This document shows positions 1 to 10,096 of a DNA stretch of 47,233 nucleotides, one piece after another (positions within the stretch are counted from its first letter, which is position 1; the number at the start of each line of letters is the position of its first letter). Source of the DNA: Rachicladosporium sp. CCFEE 5018 (taxonomy: Eukaryota > Ascomycota > Dothideomycetes > Cladosporiales > Cladosporiaceae); assembly GCA_002077045.2 (NCBI GenBank), contig KZ111143.1, positions 1,801,027 through 1,848,259 of the forward strand, given 5' to 3'. Under the pieces are notes generated by a model that was not told the DNA's origin, searched no databases, and was given only the letters and a program-made list of their open reading frames with translations. The position numbers and the translations under genes were made by a program.

Positions 1-2993
1 GGGTAGTTGCCATACTGCGAGTACGCACTAGGCTGCGTTTGGTGCTGTGTGGCCGACCCACCAGCGCTGTTCGCGGCTGATCCTGGGCGACCAGGCTGGC
101 CGAGTGCAGGCGAGGGACCGCTCTTCGCGTCGTTGTAGGGCTTCAGGGCATCGTCTTGGCCTGGCAGGCCTTGCTGCTGCTGGCCGTATGAGCTCTGCTG
201 GGCACCAAAGCCAGAAGTCGAACGCGCGAATGGGTCGTTGATGCTACCGAAACCAGAGGTGCCGTGAGATCCGCTCTGTTGTGACTGGCGACCGTACTCG
301 TCAAGTCCGTTGTGACCGCCTAGGCCCGACCCCATGCCACTCGCACTGCGCATGGATGCCTGCTGAGCCTGACCATATCCAGTCGCACTAGCAGGAGAAG
401 ACGAATGCTGGTCGTAGGACGATCCGTAACCCTGCTGCTGGCCGTACATGGCTTGTTGCTTGTTCTGATAGCCTCCGCCGTACATGCCATGCTGTTGTTG
501 TTGAGGCTGACCGCTATGCCCACCAAATTGGTTAGCATAAGCGGTCTGGTATGGGGAGGTGTAGTACGGATGACCGTACGGGTAGCCGCCATATGAAGCT
601 GGCTGTTGTTGCTGATGTTGTTGCGCCTGGTGCTGTTGTTGAGCACCTCCACCCTGCATTCCCTGCTGCTGTTGCTGTAGACCAGCAGGACCTTGTTGCT
701 GGCTTTGCGGGTTCGGCGTGTTGTTGCCGGAGCCAGCGGCGTCGCCGTAGCGGGATTGGGGTTGCTGCATTAATTGATTAGATATATATGCTTGTGAAGT
801 CTCGCGGGTGTTGGAGAGTGGTGACGCAGAATGTTGCTGGCGTGATGCATTGTAGGCACGAGCAGCGGCGTCGGCCTGCGCAAGTGGCGACAGCGCCGAG
901 GCGTTAGCATTGACAGCAGAGCGAGATGCACTGGTAGCAAGCTTGCCATGACCTTGCTGAGGAGGGTTCTGGGAATGAGTTGGATTACTCACCTGTTGTT
1001 GCGCTGCCTGGCCGTAGCCAGACTCGTTCGGACCAGCGCCGAACCCGCTTGCCGTACGCTGCTGATTCATGCCAGCGTCCTGTTGCTGAGCATGACCGCG
1101 CGAATCGAGCTGTCCGTAGCCACCTGATCCGCCATACCACTGCGGGTAAGCGTTACGCTGCGCCTCTGCAGTGTAGTAAGATGACTGATCTGCAGGAGCA
1201 GGCGAGAGTGCGCCAAATCCGGAGTGGGCAGACTGCTGGGACTGCGCATTGTAGCGATCGTACTGACTTTGCTGCGTCTGGTGGGCGAAGGGGTCGTACT
1301 GCTTCTGTTGCTGCTGAGAGGGAGCTTCTTGGCCCATACCTTGTCCGTACCCGCCATACTGATTGTAGCCCTGGTGTGCATGTGCCTGCTCCTGTTGCAG
1401 ACCTTGCGGGTAGCCGGTGTCTTGCGACTGCTGCTGCGTGTGTTGTGAAGGAGGCGAGGGTGCGACTTGCTGAGATGGCAACGCACTGCCGTAGGATGCA
1501 TCCGGCGCGGGAGCGGATTGCTGAGATGCAGGCGGCAGCGCAGTCTTTGGCATTGCTGGAGGCGAGTGTTGTGGAGCTTGGCGGGTCTCTGCGTCTTCGC
1601 GCTCCTCGTCAACGTCCGAACCAGACTCACCACTGAGACCCATACTACCGAATTGTACGGCAGCGCGATCAACTGCATTGTGTCCTGGCATCACCACCGC
1701 CTCCTGCTGCTCTTGCACCCTGCGCTGGAAGCTTGCTGACCTCGTCGCACCTGCTGCGCGATGTGCACTCAGAGCGTACCCACCAAGAGGTGGTCTACCG
1801 ATCGGTGGCTGCTGTCCAGGCAGAGGCGTAAGATTACGAGGGTCGAGTGATCCTATCGTGCTCGCCGCCGTAAACGTCGCAGGTGGGTGGGAGACATCTG
1901 GGAGATGCTCCACATTCTCCTCTGTTAGTGGAACCCGGGACGGTGTCAGACTTGCTTCCTGTCCAGCTGTGGCGCTCGCGGGCGATTCCACGCCAGCAGG
2001 CAGATCTCCACTGGTGCTTTCCGCAAATGAGTCGTCTTGATCCGGCTCCTCGATTGTGGGCGCTGCGGTGTCTGTGACCGCCTCCTGCTCTCCAGCCTCT
2101 TCGACGTGAGGCGAATCAGATGACGGTACCTCCCCAATTGCAACGTGCTGTGCCGGGGGAGGTAGCGGCTGGGCGACAGGCTTCGGAGCAGGAGGAGGTT
2201 TGGCGAACATGCTGGCCCAACTCTTCTTTGGTCCACCATCTGGCAACGAGCTGCTCTTGAGGCTCTCAGTAGCTGCAGCTGGCGTGGCTTCAGCAGTGGC
2301 CGCGCTGCCCCATCCGCTCTTTCCTCCTTGAGTGGTGCTGACTGCGGGTTCCGCAGTGCTGTCATCCCAACTACTGCCTCCAGTCTCGGCCGTCGGAGCT
2401 GAAGTGTCCCATGCCGATGACTCCGTAGTCGGCACCGAAGCGGCTGACGTGTCCTTTGCCGAGCCATTGACGCCGGCGTGTCCACCTCTGCCACCTCTCG
2501 ATCCTCCCCGACCACGATCACCGCCGCGGCCACCACGCCCACGCACAGTGTCCAGACCACCACGGCCACGTCCGCCGCGAGTCGGCTTGTCCGTAGCGCC
2601 GGCAGTTGCAGCCTCGCCTGGTGCCTTTGAGCGAGCGCGATCCTTGGGCTTCTTCACCTCTGCGAATTGCGAGACACTGCCCTGAGTGATGTGATCGACA
2701 GTTGCTGTGATGTCGCCGGAGGTCTCCTCGAGTGCGAAGACCAGATCCACATCGGTCCAGTCGGGGAACATATCCTTAAGCATACTGAGTTCGGAGGCAT
2801 ACTTTTTCTTCATCTCGCCAAGCTCGCCCTCGTCTTCCACGACTGGCTCACTGATTGAAGGTGTCTGTGTAGTGCCATTGGCGTGATCTGGCTTGCGTCC
2901 TCCACGAGGTCCACCTCTGCCAAAGCCGCCGCGTCCGCCGCGGACTGAGCTCCTGCCTCTACTGGGCGGTGCTCTCGTCTCTGCTTCGGACAT
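1..2993 (-). CDS. DEF1: RNA polymerase II degradation factor Def1-like, CUE domain plus Q-rich tail (3' end outside window), copy A
   Basis: An uninterrupted reading frame of about 997 codons runs from the ATG at 2993-2991 off the left edge. The start region is rich in RGG/GRG. A CUE domain lies at about residues 65-106 (ELSMLKDMFPDW, LEETSGDITATVDHI). A second RGG-rich stretch and an S/T/P/E-rich linker follow. From about residue 460 onward the protein is a low-complexity Q/Y/G/S tail with many QQQ runs and YGG/GYGQ motifs. This order (CUE, linker, glutamine-rich prion-like C-terminus) is that of yeast Def1, which recruits the Elongin-Cullin ligase to stalled RNA polymerase II and is released to the nucleus by proteolytic removal of its Q-rich end. 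That role is family knowledge. The gene is divergent from the 510-residue gene across a 759-bp spacer. The real C-terminus is not visible. Confidence 0.88.
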   Translation of the reverse strand, partial: MSEAETRAPPSRGRSSVRGGRGGFGRGGPRGGRKPDHANGTTQTPSISEPVVEDEGELGEMKKKYASELSMLKDMFPDWTDVDLVFALEETSGDITATVDHITQGSVSQFAEVKKPKDRARSKAPGEAATAGATDKPTRGGRGRGGLDTVRGRGGRGGDRGRGGSRGGRGGHAGVNGSAKDTSAASVPTTESSAWDTSAPTAETGGSSWDDSTAEPAVSTTQGGKSGWGSAATAEATPAAATESLKSSSLPDGGPKKSWASMFAKPPPAPKPVAQPLPPPAQHVAIGEVPSSDSPHVEEAGEQEAVTDTAAPTIEEPDQDDSFAESTSGDLPAGVESPASATAGQEASLTPSRVPLTEENVEHLPDVSHPPATFTAASTIGSLDPRNLTPLPGQQPPIGRPPLGGYALSAHRAAGATRSASFQRRVQEQQEAVVMPGHNAVDRAAVQFGSMGLSGESGSDVDEEREDAETRQAPQHSPPAMPKTALPPASQQSAPAPDASYGSALPSQQVAPSPPSQHTQQQSQDTGYPQGLQQEQAHAHQGYNQYGGYGQGMGQEAPSQQQQKQYDPFAHQTQQSQYDRYNAQSQQSAHSGFGALSPAPADQSSYYTAEAQRNAYPQWYGGSGGYGQLDSRGHAQQQDAGMNQQRTASGFGAGPNESGYGQAAQQQVSNPTHSQNPPQQGHGKLATSASRSAVNANASALSPLAQADAAARAYNASRQQHSASPLSNTRETSQAYISNQLMQQPQSRYGDAAGSGNNTPNPQSQQQGPAGLQQQQQGMQGGGAQQQHQAQQHQQQQPASYGGYPYGHPYYTSPYQTAYANQFGGHSGQPQQQQHGMYGGGYQNKQQAMYGQQQGYGSSYDQHSSSPASATGYGQAQQASMRSASGMGSGLGGHNGLDEYGRQSQQSGSHGTSGFGSINDPFARSTSGFGAQQSSYGQQQQGLPGQDDALKPYNDAKSGPSPALGQPGRPGSAANSAGGSATQHQTQPSAYSQYGNY

Positions 2994-3752
2994 TGTGTGT
3001 GAATGAAGAGACAGATCGTCTCAATGTGGTGTGGGTTATGCAGTGGAGTGACAGACTCAGTCCACTCCTTGGTATGAGGTGGACGAGCCAGAGAGGAAGT
3101 GATGCGTGGCTAAGGAGACAGTGAGGTGCGATGCGATGGGTGATGGAAAGAGCTCTTGTTGTATGCAGAGCGCTTTCCTTGCAGCTACAGTACGATAGCA
3201 GCAAGTTGCACTCCTCGATGTCTTCGCGGTGGTGCTGGTGGTGTTCAGTTGTGTTGTCGTGTGCTTGCTGCCATCACTGCAAGTCGCGAAGAGCTGCACT
3301 TCCAAACGCGCCTAGTGTGCCAAGATATGCATGAGGCGCAGCCGATTGACAGAACGGAAGGCGCGACATGATCACCCCTTGAACATCATGACTCCGTAGC
3401 GCATCGACGACTGTTTGGTCGTACCGGGGCCGAATCCAGGGAGCGCGAGGGTTCAGGGTGGGACTGGACATACTGAGATCATAGCAGCATCTGTAGTAGT
3501 GAGGCCAGTTGCGGTTCCCAAGCAGTGGTCGCTACTTCTGTCACTCTCATGCCACATCACTCTGTCGAGGTTACACAAGACCATCTCCATGCTATAGACG
3601 AGGTGCGGTAGCGTAATCACAGCCATGGGACCTGTCATGTCTCCAGATGTTGCTCCTGCGTCCTTTGACCATCGCTTGGGCTCATCGAGGACAGCCCGAT
3701 CATCTTCCCTCACAGCGCTAACATCATGTTCGCCCGCCACACTCAGACAAGA
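2994..3752. other. Divergent intergenic spacer, copy A
   Basis: This 759-bp spacer separates two genes transcribed away from each other, so it should hold both promoters. It aligns well to copy B apart from scattered substitutions. I see no RNA gene or repeat. An in-frame upstream ATG at 3726 extends the 510-residue gene by nine codons in this copy only. Confidence 0.6.
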
Positions 3753-5285
3753 ATGAAGGTCTCCCTCGCTGCACAGGGCTGGAAAGCACTTGCGGCCAAA
3801 CTTCATGGACAGCTTCCACTCAGCCCAAAAGAGTCTCAGCGTCTGCTCACCGCATTAACAACGAGCTTTCGAAAGCATCTTGATGATGTGCATCCTACCA
3901 GCGCCCACGACGTCGGACTCAACCATCAGGCTGGCCCGTCGTTGTCAACGAGATCTAACAAGCAGACACTTCACTCCTCAGCTACACTTGCGGACAATCA
4001 CATGGCAGCTATTCTGACAGGACCACTGTTATCCGGGAAGTCAGGAAATGCCGCCGACCGCCGCCTGGAGAGCGCAAGACGCGAGCTTGACGGCGGTGTC
4101 CACCCGTTCGAAGTTCTTGAGACATTCCAAAAGCAGGGACATTGCGAATCTAAGGTCGCGGCGCTCTGTGTCCGACAATATCTTGGCCGTGTCGGTAAAC
4201 TAAAATTTGCCGATCGCGTTCCTGCACTTCAAATGGACGAGGCGAGTAGTCGTATTTTGAGGTGGCTGTGGACTACCGGCCAATACAAGGATCCTCACTT
4301 CATAGACGAGCATGCTTTCAGGCGTGACGTCGCGGCAATCGTAATGAGAGAAGGCCGCGAAGAGATTCTGTGGGAATGGCTGAAGCTGGACGAAAAGATC
4401 GCGGTCAAGAGTAGTTCCACCATCAATGTGAACCATTGGGAAGGGTCAGCGATGTCACCATTTCTATGGAAAGGGCGCTTGCTTCGTAGTATGGTCGAGG
4501 AGGCGCTCATGGCCGATCGGACGACCCGCTCAGCAGTACCTGCGCTGAACATATTCCTGCGTGCCTTCGCCATGCAACGCAATGGTCGACGGCTCAAAAC
4601 CCATATGGCATGGCTGCCCTGCGATCCCGCGCGCGTAGCTTTGTTTAAGGCACTGCAAGACCATAAAGGAACTCCTTACAACCTCCCGGCAGACAGGTTT
4701 GACGATTTCCTGACAACATATTCGACGGTAGCACGCGCACCAAGACTGGACTTCGATCGGGCTATATTGATGCTTCACTCTACATCGCAGCCCGACTCGC
4801 GTCCTCTATGTGATGTGCTCTCGAGATGCCTTGGTGGAGATCGTGAGGAAGATCATGACTCCCACTATACCAGTATGCTGGCTCGGCATTGGCAGACAGA
4901 ATTTCCGCCAGCTCAGCAAATGCATCTTATGCTGCACGCGGTCGCTGTGCTCAGGCTCAATGAGCAGTTCGATGATGCGGACGACTTCTTGCAGCTTGTC
5001 CGCATCGAGCATCCGGAGGCCAAGCTCAAGATGGAGCCCGAAATTGCAAGCAAGATGAGGAGGATACGCAGTCGCGGTCTTGGGGTTCAGATTGAGAGGA
5101 GCGACGAGACTGAGCAAGAACTGATGGAGGCAAGTCGCGAAGCCCGAACTGTGAACACCCCACATACGCCGCTTCCTGGAAAGAACGCCGAGGGCGACGT
5201 CAGCGTTGAAGAAGAAATGCTTGAGGCATCACGTCGATCTCGCGCGGCGAAGTCGTCCTCATTTCCGACGCCTGGATATGTATGA
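3753..5285 (+). CDS. Conserved protein of unknown function, 510 aa, copy A
   Basis: I do not recognise this protein. It is a single exon of 510 codons. I chose the ATG at 3753 because the in-frame ATG at 3726 is ACG in copy B, while the reading frame is colinear from 3753 onward. The N-terminus (MKVSLAAQGWKALAAKLHGQ) is basic and amphipathic, which could be a mitochondrial presequence. The body looks alpha-helical, with repeated W/L/A-rich stretches (EILWEWLKLDEKIAV, RILRWLWTTGQ) that recall helical-repeat (PPR-like) mitochondrial expression factors, though no motif proves this. The last 80 residues are polar with two related segments (EQELMEASREAR and EEEMLEASRRSR). Copies A and B differ at only a modest number of residues, so the protein appears constrained. 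Confidence 0.75.
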   Translation: MKVSLAAQGWKALAAKLHGQLPLSPKESQRLLTALTTSFRKHLDDVHPTSAHDVGLNHQAGPSLSTRSNKQTLHSSATLADNHMAAILTGPLLSGKSGNAADRRLESARRELDGGVHPFEVLETFQKQGHCESKVAALCVRQYLGRVGKLKFADRVPALQMDEASSRILRWLWTTGQYKDPHFIDEHAFRRDVAAIVMREGREEILWEWLKLDEKIAVKSSSTINVNHWEGSAMSPFLWKGRLLRSMVEEALMADRTTRSAVPALNIFLRAFAMQRNGRRLKTHMAWLPCDPARVALFKALQDHKGTPYNLPADRFDDFLTTYSTVARAPRLDFDRAILMLHSTSQPDSRPLCDVLSRCLGGDREEDHDSHYTSMLARHWQTEFPPAQQMHLMLHAVAVLRLNEQFDDADDFLQLVRIEHPEAKLKMEPEIASKMRRIRSRGLGVQIERSDETEQELMEASREARTVNTPHTPLPGKNAEGDVSVEEEMLEASRRSRAAKSSSFPTPGYV

Positions 5286-6303
5286 GCTGTTACGACCGCT
5301 ACTTGTTATGCCAGTAAATGACTCTGTCCAATCCTGATTTACGACATGAGACAGGAGAGGAAGTATCGGAAGCAGACTGATACGCACGGCTGTGTTTAGT
5401 CACGACTGAACTCAGCTATCCGCGGTGAGTGGTGGACCTGCCCGGTCAGAATAAAAGACGTTTTTGCACTCAGGTCAACATCTTGAATGGCAGAAACCGC
5501 AACGGAAGCCATCACAAGGCTCAGCCGTGTCTACAGCGGTTGCGTCCACGCTGACAAGTGAACACTCCTCAACCTCACTTTGCAATAAGACATGTATGAG
5601 CATCGAGGCGCGACAGCATGCTTCCATAGCATCGCGACGATTCGTTGACACTGAAAGCTGTCGTTGACAGGTGGCTGTCTTGCGCGAGATTTCTTGTTTG
5701 CACTGCTAGACAGTAGCTGTCCGCAGATCAAATCAGCAACGCGCTCAAATGCATGTGGAAGGTCCATCACAGTGGACGAATGGACCACCTCATCCCACCG
5801 CCGATCACTCACGAATGAAGTCGCGATGTCAGCCTATCGGGTCCGCGTAGCAATGATCGGCATGTCGGGAAGCTGTGCCCCGCAGCTGCCGACTTCAGTG
5901 TGGCTTGCGACGTAACGTCACCTCCCAAGCAAGGCCCTCTCCTGGTTTGACAGCCACCTCGAACATCCGAAAAGAGCGTCGGCTCGCTACCGTAATGCCA
6001 GACAACAGCACCAATGGCGGAGTCATGTTTAGCGATACGATGCACTGCGAGAAGTGATCTGCAAACCGTGGCGTTCTCATCTATGGCCCTGCAGCTGATG
6101 TTGCTGGGCGCTCAGGGCCCGTGTGGTAATATATCGAGATTAGATTGCCTGAACACTCACACGGTGTCACGCCACTTGCTATATGGTAAATGCGACCAGA
6201 CTCTGAATCCAATTTGCGGGAATCTCAATGCTTCTTCCCTCTCATGATCGTTTGTAGATATCACTGACTTCACATCGCTGTCAACTTATGATCGAGCACA
6301 AGC
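5286..6303 (+). other. Intergenic spacer upstream of F-box gene, copy A
   Basis: This is about 1 kb between two genes on the same strand. The first 600 bases are nearly identical to copy B; the last 400 differ more. On the minus strand, 5531-5812 holds an open frame that is also open in copy B. The substitutions there are mostly non-synonymous, so I do not call a gene. It otherwise looks like terminator plus promoter. Confidence 0.5.
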
Positions 6304-8203
6304 ATGGAGCACACTGCAATGTCGCTACTGAAGTCCAGGAGCCTACGGCGCAAAGCTCCGCGCGAGCGAGACTCAGACGAACTCGAGGAGATACTCCCCA
6401 ATAGGCTAGTCTTTCTGTTAATCCAGAAGATAGACCTACCACTAACAAGTTGGCAGGCCAGTCAAGCAGGTCTACGTCTTCACTCAAGTCGTACGCGACG
6501 ACAGCAGCGTCCCCGTGCCCAGATCACTTGGCTCAGATGTACCACAGCGACAGCCTACGCAACGACATACCTGGCCGACATCGCATAAGGAGCGCAAGCC
6601 TGGCACATATCAATTCAGCGAAGCGCCCACTCTGACGAAGACGCCATGGGAGCTTGACCGACATCGCGCTCGACCTCAGTCACAGCGGTCGCACAATGGA
6701 ACAGCAACGCGCAGACTGCCTGCGCATGTCTTCGAGCAGCTGCCGACGGAGATCTACACCTGCATTCTGGCGCATCTTGAGGCTGCTCACCATAAGGACT
6801 CAGTCGTATATGTCGACTCGCGCCGACGTGATTTGCGAAATCTATGCCTAACTAGCAAGCGTTGGGCTATGGTGGCAATGGTGAGCTTGTATGGGGATTT
6901 GTGGCTGCCGTTACCTACCGTCGGCTCCAAGCGCATGCTTTCTCTGGCACGAACGAAGGGCACGTTGGAGCTTTTGCTTCGGACTTTGACAGATGCCCCA
7001 GATTTGGCTTTCTTGGTCCGACGACTACACGCCACCAGCCTCTACGACTCGGCCCATGGCTTTCGGAACCCGTCGGCGCCCATGTCGCAGACGCTTGAGC
7101 AAGTGATCGAGAGATGCACGGAACTCGAGAGTTTGTCTGGCTGCACATTTCCATCACAGACCGTGCGTGTTGGGTACTACGCGAAGCTGCTGCAACGGCC
7201 ACGTCTCAGGGAACACGTGTGGCTCATACACTCGCGCAGCGCGTCAATACTGAATAGCAGCGGACTCATGGACTGTCACAACAACTGGCAGTGGCTTGAG
7301 ACGCTGGTGCTTGTGCATGGAGTGGTCAGTGAAGGGGAGGTTGGGATTGGAGCCGTCGCTGCAATCATCGCAAGACTGTGCTCGCTGAAGCACTTGTCAG
7401 TGTCAGGCTTCTCGAGAGATGACTTCCACGACGGCACACTGGTCTCTCTGCCGCCCTTGCAGTCCCTGAGGCTGGAACGATTACCTGGCGTTACATGTGA
7501 TGGGCTCGAACAGCTCCGAAACTCGCGAGCAGCACAGGGGCTACGAAATCTCACACTCGTAGACCTCAATCTGTATTCGCTCCGGACGATGCAGGTACTT
7601 TTTGCCAATTTGCCCCAGCTCAGGCGGTTTCGACTGCAGCAGAACGATAGCCCTGCGTTACTGGCCGGAACTTCATATACTTCCAAGAGGGCTCTGCTGG
7701 CTTCACAAACACTGCAGTATCTGCACTGGGACTGTGTTCACCCTGGCGTTGCGATCGATGTGCTCGCAAAGTCCATTGCAGGTGGCAATCTTCCGTCACT
7801 ACAAGCCATCAGAGCTCCCAGCGACTACGATGGCAAGCTGCAAGCTCTCTGCCGACCAATTGAGCACCACGCCATAAGCGCAGATGACCTCGCATACCTC
7901 GCTGCAGAGGACGAGAGATCGTACTCCCGCTCCTTACGACTCTCACGTCTGCAAGCTCAGCGTCGTGTCCGCGAGAGCCGTGCGCAGCCGGCGTTCAATG
8001 TGGTGATTGAGAATCAGGACGAGCAGTCACAACAGACGCATGTTATTGGATCTTTCTTGGGTGATATGCAGTCTAAGATTGAGTACTTGCTTGAGCCTGA
8101 TGTACGGGATTCGGACTGTGCACTTGCTAGCTGGCCGGACGTTGCGACATCGAGGCGCGTGGGTGGTGGTGAGTTGACTGTACCATTAAGTGTGCTCTTC
8201 TAG
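6304..8203 (+). CDS. F-box protein with LRR-like C-terminal region, 615 aa, copy A
   Basis: Exons are 6304-6404 and 6457-8203. The intron is supported by comparison with copy B. Both copies have an exon 1 of exactly 101 nt and an exon 2 of exactly 1747 nt, giving 615 residues each. Codons on both sides differ mainly at third positions, and the intron contains CTAAC (CTGAC in copy B) before the acceptor. In this copy the donor is GC rather than GT. The F-box lies at about residues 120-175 (LPAHVFEQLPTEIYTCILAHLE, then NLCLTSKRWAMVAMVSLYGDLWL). The remaining 430 residues have spaced leucines (LKHLSVSGF, LQSLRLERLPG, LRNLTLVDLNL) typical of irregular leucine-rich repeats. By family, F-box proteins bind Skp1 and present a substrate to an SCF ubiquitin ligase. 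The substrate cannot be inferred. Confidence 0.83.
6405..6456 (+). other. Probable GC-AG intron of F-box gene, copy A
   Basis: This 52-nt phase-2 intron starts GCTAGT and ends GGCAG, with CTAAC about 15 nt before the acceptor. In copy B the aligned donor is GTCGGT (28688), a normal GT. An upstream in-frame TAA in this copy shows that the two exons cannot be read through. Confidence 0.6.
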
Positions 8204-8630
8204 TGGCATGGGTGGCGAGCGTGAAGATTTTGTGGTAGACAATATAGTCACACTGTGGCCTCGTTAGAGCGGATTGGCCTTACGATAGCAAATCGAAACT
8301 AAACTTGTCATGTGCTCCGAAACTTCAATTCTCAACCTCACACACGCTTTGATTATTGATCCAATCCCTGACAGCCTTGCACAACGTGACATCATATCAG
8401 CGCTTCCCTCACGACATCGTGGCAGACCGGCGGGAGTGTCGTGTCATCGAAGGGCAGATATTGGTCGAGCATCAAGTGTGGGTACGACGCTGAGTTCTTC
8501 CACAACTTTCCTCTACAGTCTTCCACCCTCATCTCCGCTTTGTGCTTCTGATCATCCGCGCTTCCCAAATCATTGACGCCGCTGGTTCGATTGAGTAGTC
8601 GTATTACTCTCTAGTCCCTCCCCTCGCATC
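8204..8630 (+). other. Intergenic spacer, copy A
   Basis: This 427-bp spacer between co-oriented genes has a pyrimidine-rich stretch at about 8500-8560 before the next start, common in fungal promoters. I could not align it by eye with the corresponding copy B spacer, although both neighbouring genes align well. Confidence 0.5.
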
Positions 8631-9644
8631 ATGGCTCCTTCGAAGCGGCAAACCAAGAGCGTCCCCAAACCTCCTCAAATCGACCCTACCAAAGTACCTA
8701 CACCCTTCACCGCTTCCTCCCCTCACCTGAGATCCTTCCTCGACCAGCTCGACCCCACGAAAGTCTACATAACCCACATCGACCGCCATCCGCCCGACTA
8801 CAAGAAGCAGATCTTCACCATACCCGTGATCCTCAACGCAGCAATCGCCCTGCTCATACTACGGCGGACCTACAGCGCAGGACCCACGTACCTGGCAATC
8901 CTGCAGACGTTGTTCGGATACACCAGCTCGGCGACTGTAGACACGCTGCGCACCACAAAAGGCGAACAAGTCACCATCCTGCTCCGGCGAGTTGGTATGT
9001 TCGCCCTCGACTTCTCCCTCCTGTACTTCCTCGGCGTCTGGCCCGTGACGTTCTTCTTCGAGCAGCCCGCCAACCCTGTATCGTACCGCTGGAAACTTGG
9101 GTTCCGGAAAGAGGAGGTTGTAGTACGAGTGAGCAGACACTGGGGCTCGGAGGATCTTATGCAGGGCGTCAAGCAGGGACAGGAGAATGCTTTCTTCAAG
9201 ACTAGAGTGCTGCCGGCTATTGATCGGGAGTTCATGAAGAAGACGGCGTATCTCATGATGGGTGGGAGCTGGGATCTGGACTTTCAGAGTATGCTTGATG
9301 CACACGCGTTGGTGGAGAGGAAGGAGGTGGACTTACAGGATCTGGACAGATTTGTGTTGACGCATATGGAGGGTCATGGATGGGTGGTATGGCAATGGGA
9401 AGGCGAGACGGATGTTATTGAATCGAGGAGGCAGAAGGTGGTGAAGTTCAAGAGTACATTGACGGAGATGGGGAAGGAGAGCTTGTTTTGGAGGTGGACG
9501 GAGATCGTGGAGGAGTGTCGGGATAAGGATGGTGGGTTCACGGCTGAGGGGCAGAGGGTGGTGGTGAAGAGGGTGCAGGATGAGTTTGAGAAGGAGGGAG
9601 TGGACTTTGAGGAGGTGGTTAAGAGTGTTGGTGGGCTGGAGTGA
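8631..9644 (+). CDS. Putative ER or organelle membrane protein with two hydrophobic segments, 337 aa, copy A
   Basis: I do not recognise a named family. It is a single exon of 337 codons starting MAPSKRQTK, the start shared by both copies. The N-terminus is proline- and lysine-rich and not a signal peptide. Hydrophobic segments lie at about residues 61-78 (IFTIPVILNAAIALLIL) and 121-142 (VGMFALDFSLLYFLGVWPVTFF); the segment at 84-96 is less hydrophobic. The C-terminal 190 residues are soluble, with conserved-looking aromatic stretches (WRWTEIVEECRDKDGG, HGWVVWQWEGETDVI). A helical-hairpin membrane anchor with a cytosolic C-terminal domain fits. Copy B is very similar, with most of the first 500 bases nearly identical and more third-position changes after that. 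Confidence 0.78.
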   Translation: MAPSKRQTKSVPKPPQIDPTKVPTPFTASSPHLRSFLDQLDPTKVYITHIDRHPPDYKKQIFTIPVILNAAIALLILRRTYSAGPTYLAILQTLFGYTSSATVDTLRTTKGEQVTILLRRVGMFALDFSLLYFLGVWPVTFFFEQPANPVSYRWKLGFRKEEVVVRVSRHWGSEDLMQGVKQGQENAFFKTRVLPAIDREFMKKTAYLMMGGSWDLDFQSMLDAHALVERKEVDLQDLDRFVLTHMEGHGWVVWQWEGETDVIESRRQKVVKFKSTLTEMGKESLFWRWTEIVEECRDKDGGFTAEGQRVVVKRVQDEFEKEGVDFEEVVKSVGGLE

Positions 9645-10096
9645 TGAAAGGAAACGACTCCTCTGCCGATTCTGATGTTCTCTGCGGCCAGATTCCACAT
9701 GGTCATGCTCGTATGCCTCACGCCTGGTGCACATGTATGTTGCCCAGATGCCATTGAGATGACTGCACTAGACGAGCCGCCTGAAAGGTAGGATGCTGCT
9801 CACGATGCTATGTGCAACAGTTTGGAGCACCTGCCGATCTCACTAGCAATTATTTCGTCCTCTAGGCTGCCATCTTCAGCAGCACACCCCGGGGCCCGCC
9901 CTCGAGATGCATTGCTGACGTTCCGCTCTGATCGTCTACCTAAGAAGCCGCTTATGCTCTCTCTGTGGCCACTAATCCTCGACTAAGATGCTACTATGGA
10001 CATCCTGTTGGGAACGCTACTCATGCATGCCAGTTGAGAGCACCGCATCGTTCCCACTTGCTGTACACGCCAGCTTCGATTCTGTCGAGTCCGTAC
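9645..10096. other. Convergent intergenic spacer, copy A
   Basis: About 450 bp lie between the ends of two convergent genes. I see no gene. It does not align by eye with the copy B spacer, in sharp contrast to the near-identical sequence starting about 500 bases further on. Confidence 0.5.

Noticed and set aside
980..1739. Several open frames of 70-220 codons on the plus strand opposite DEF1
   Set aside because: They are shadows of the repetitive Q-rich coding sequence, with R/S/T-rich content and no domain.
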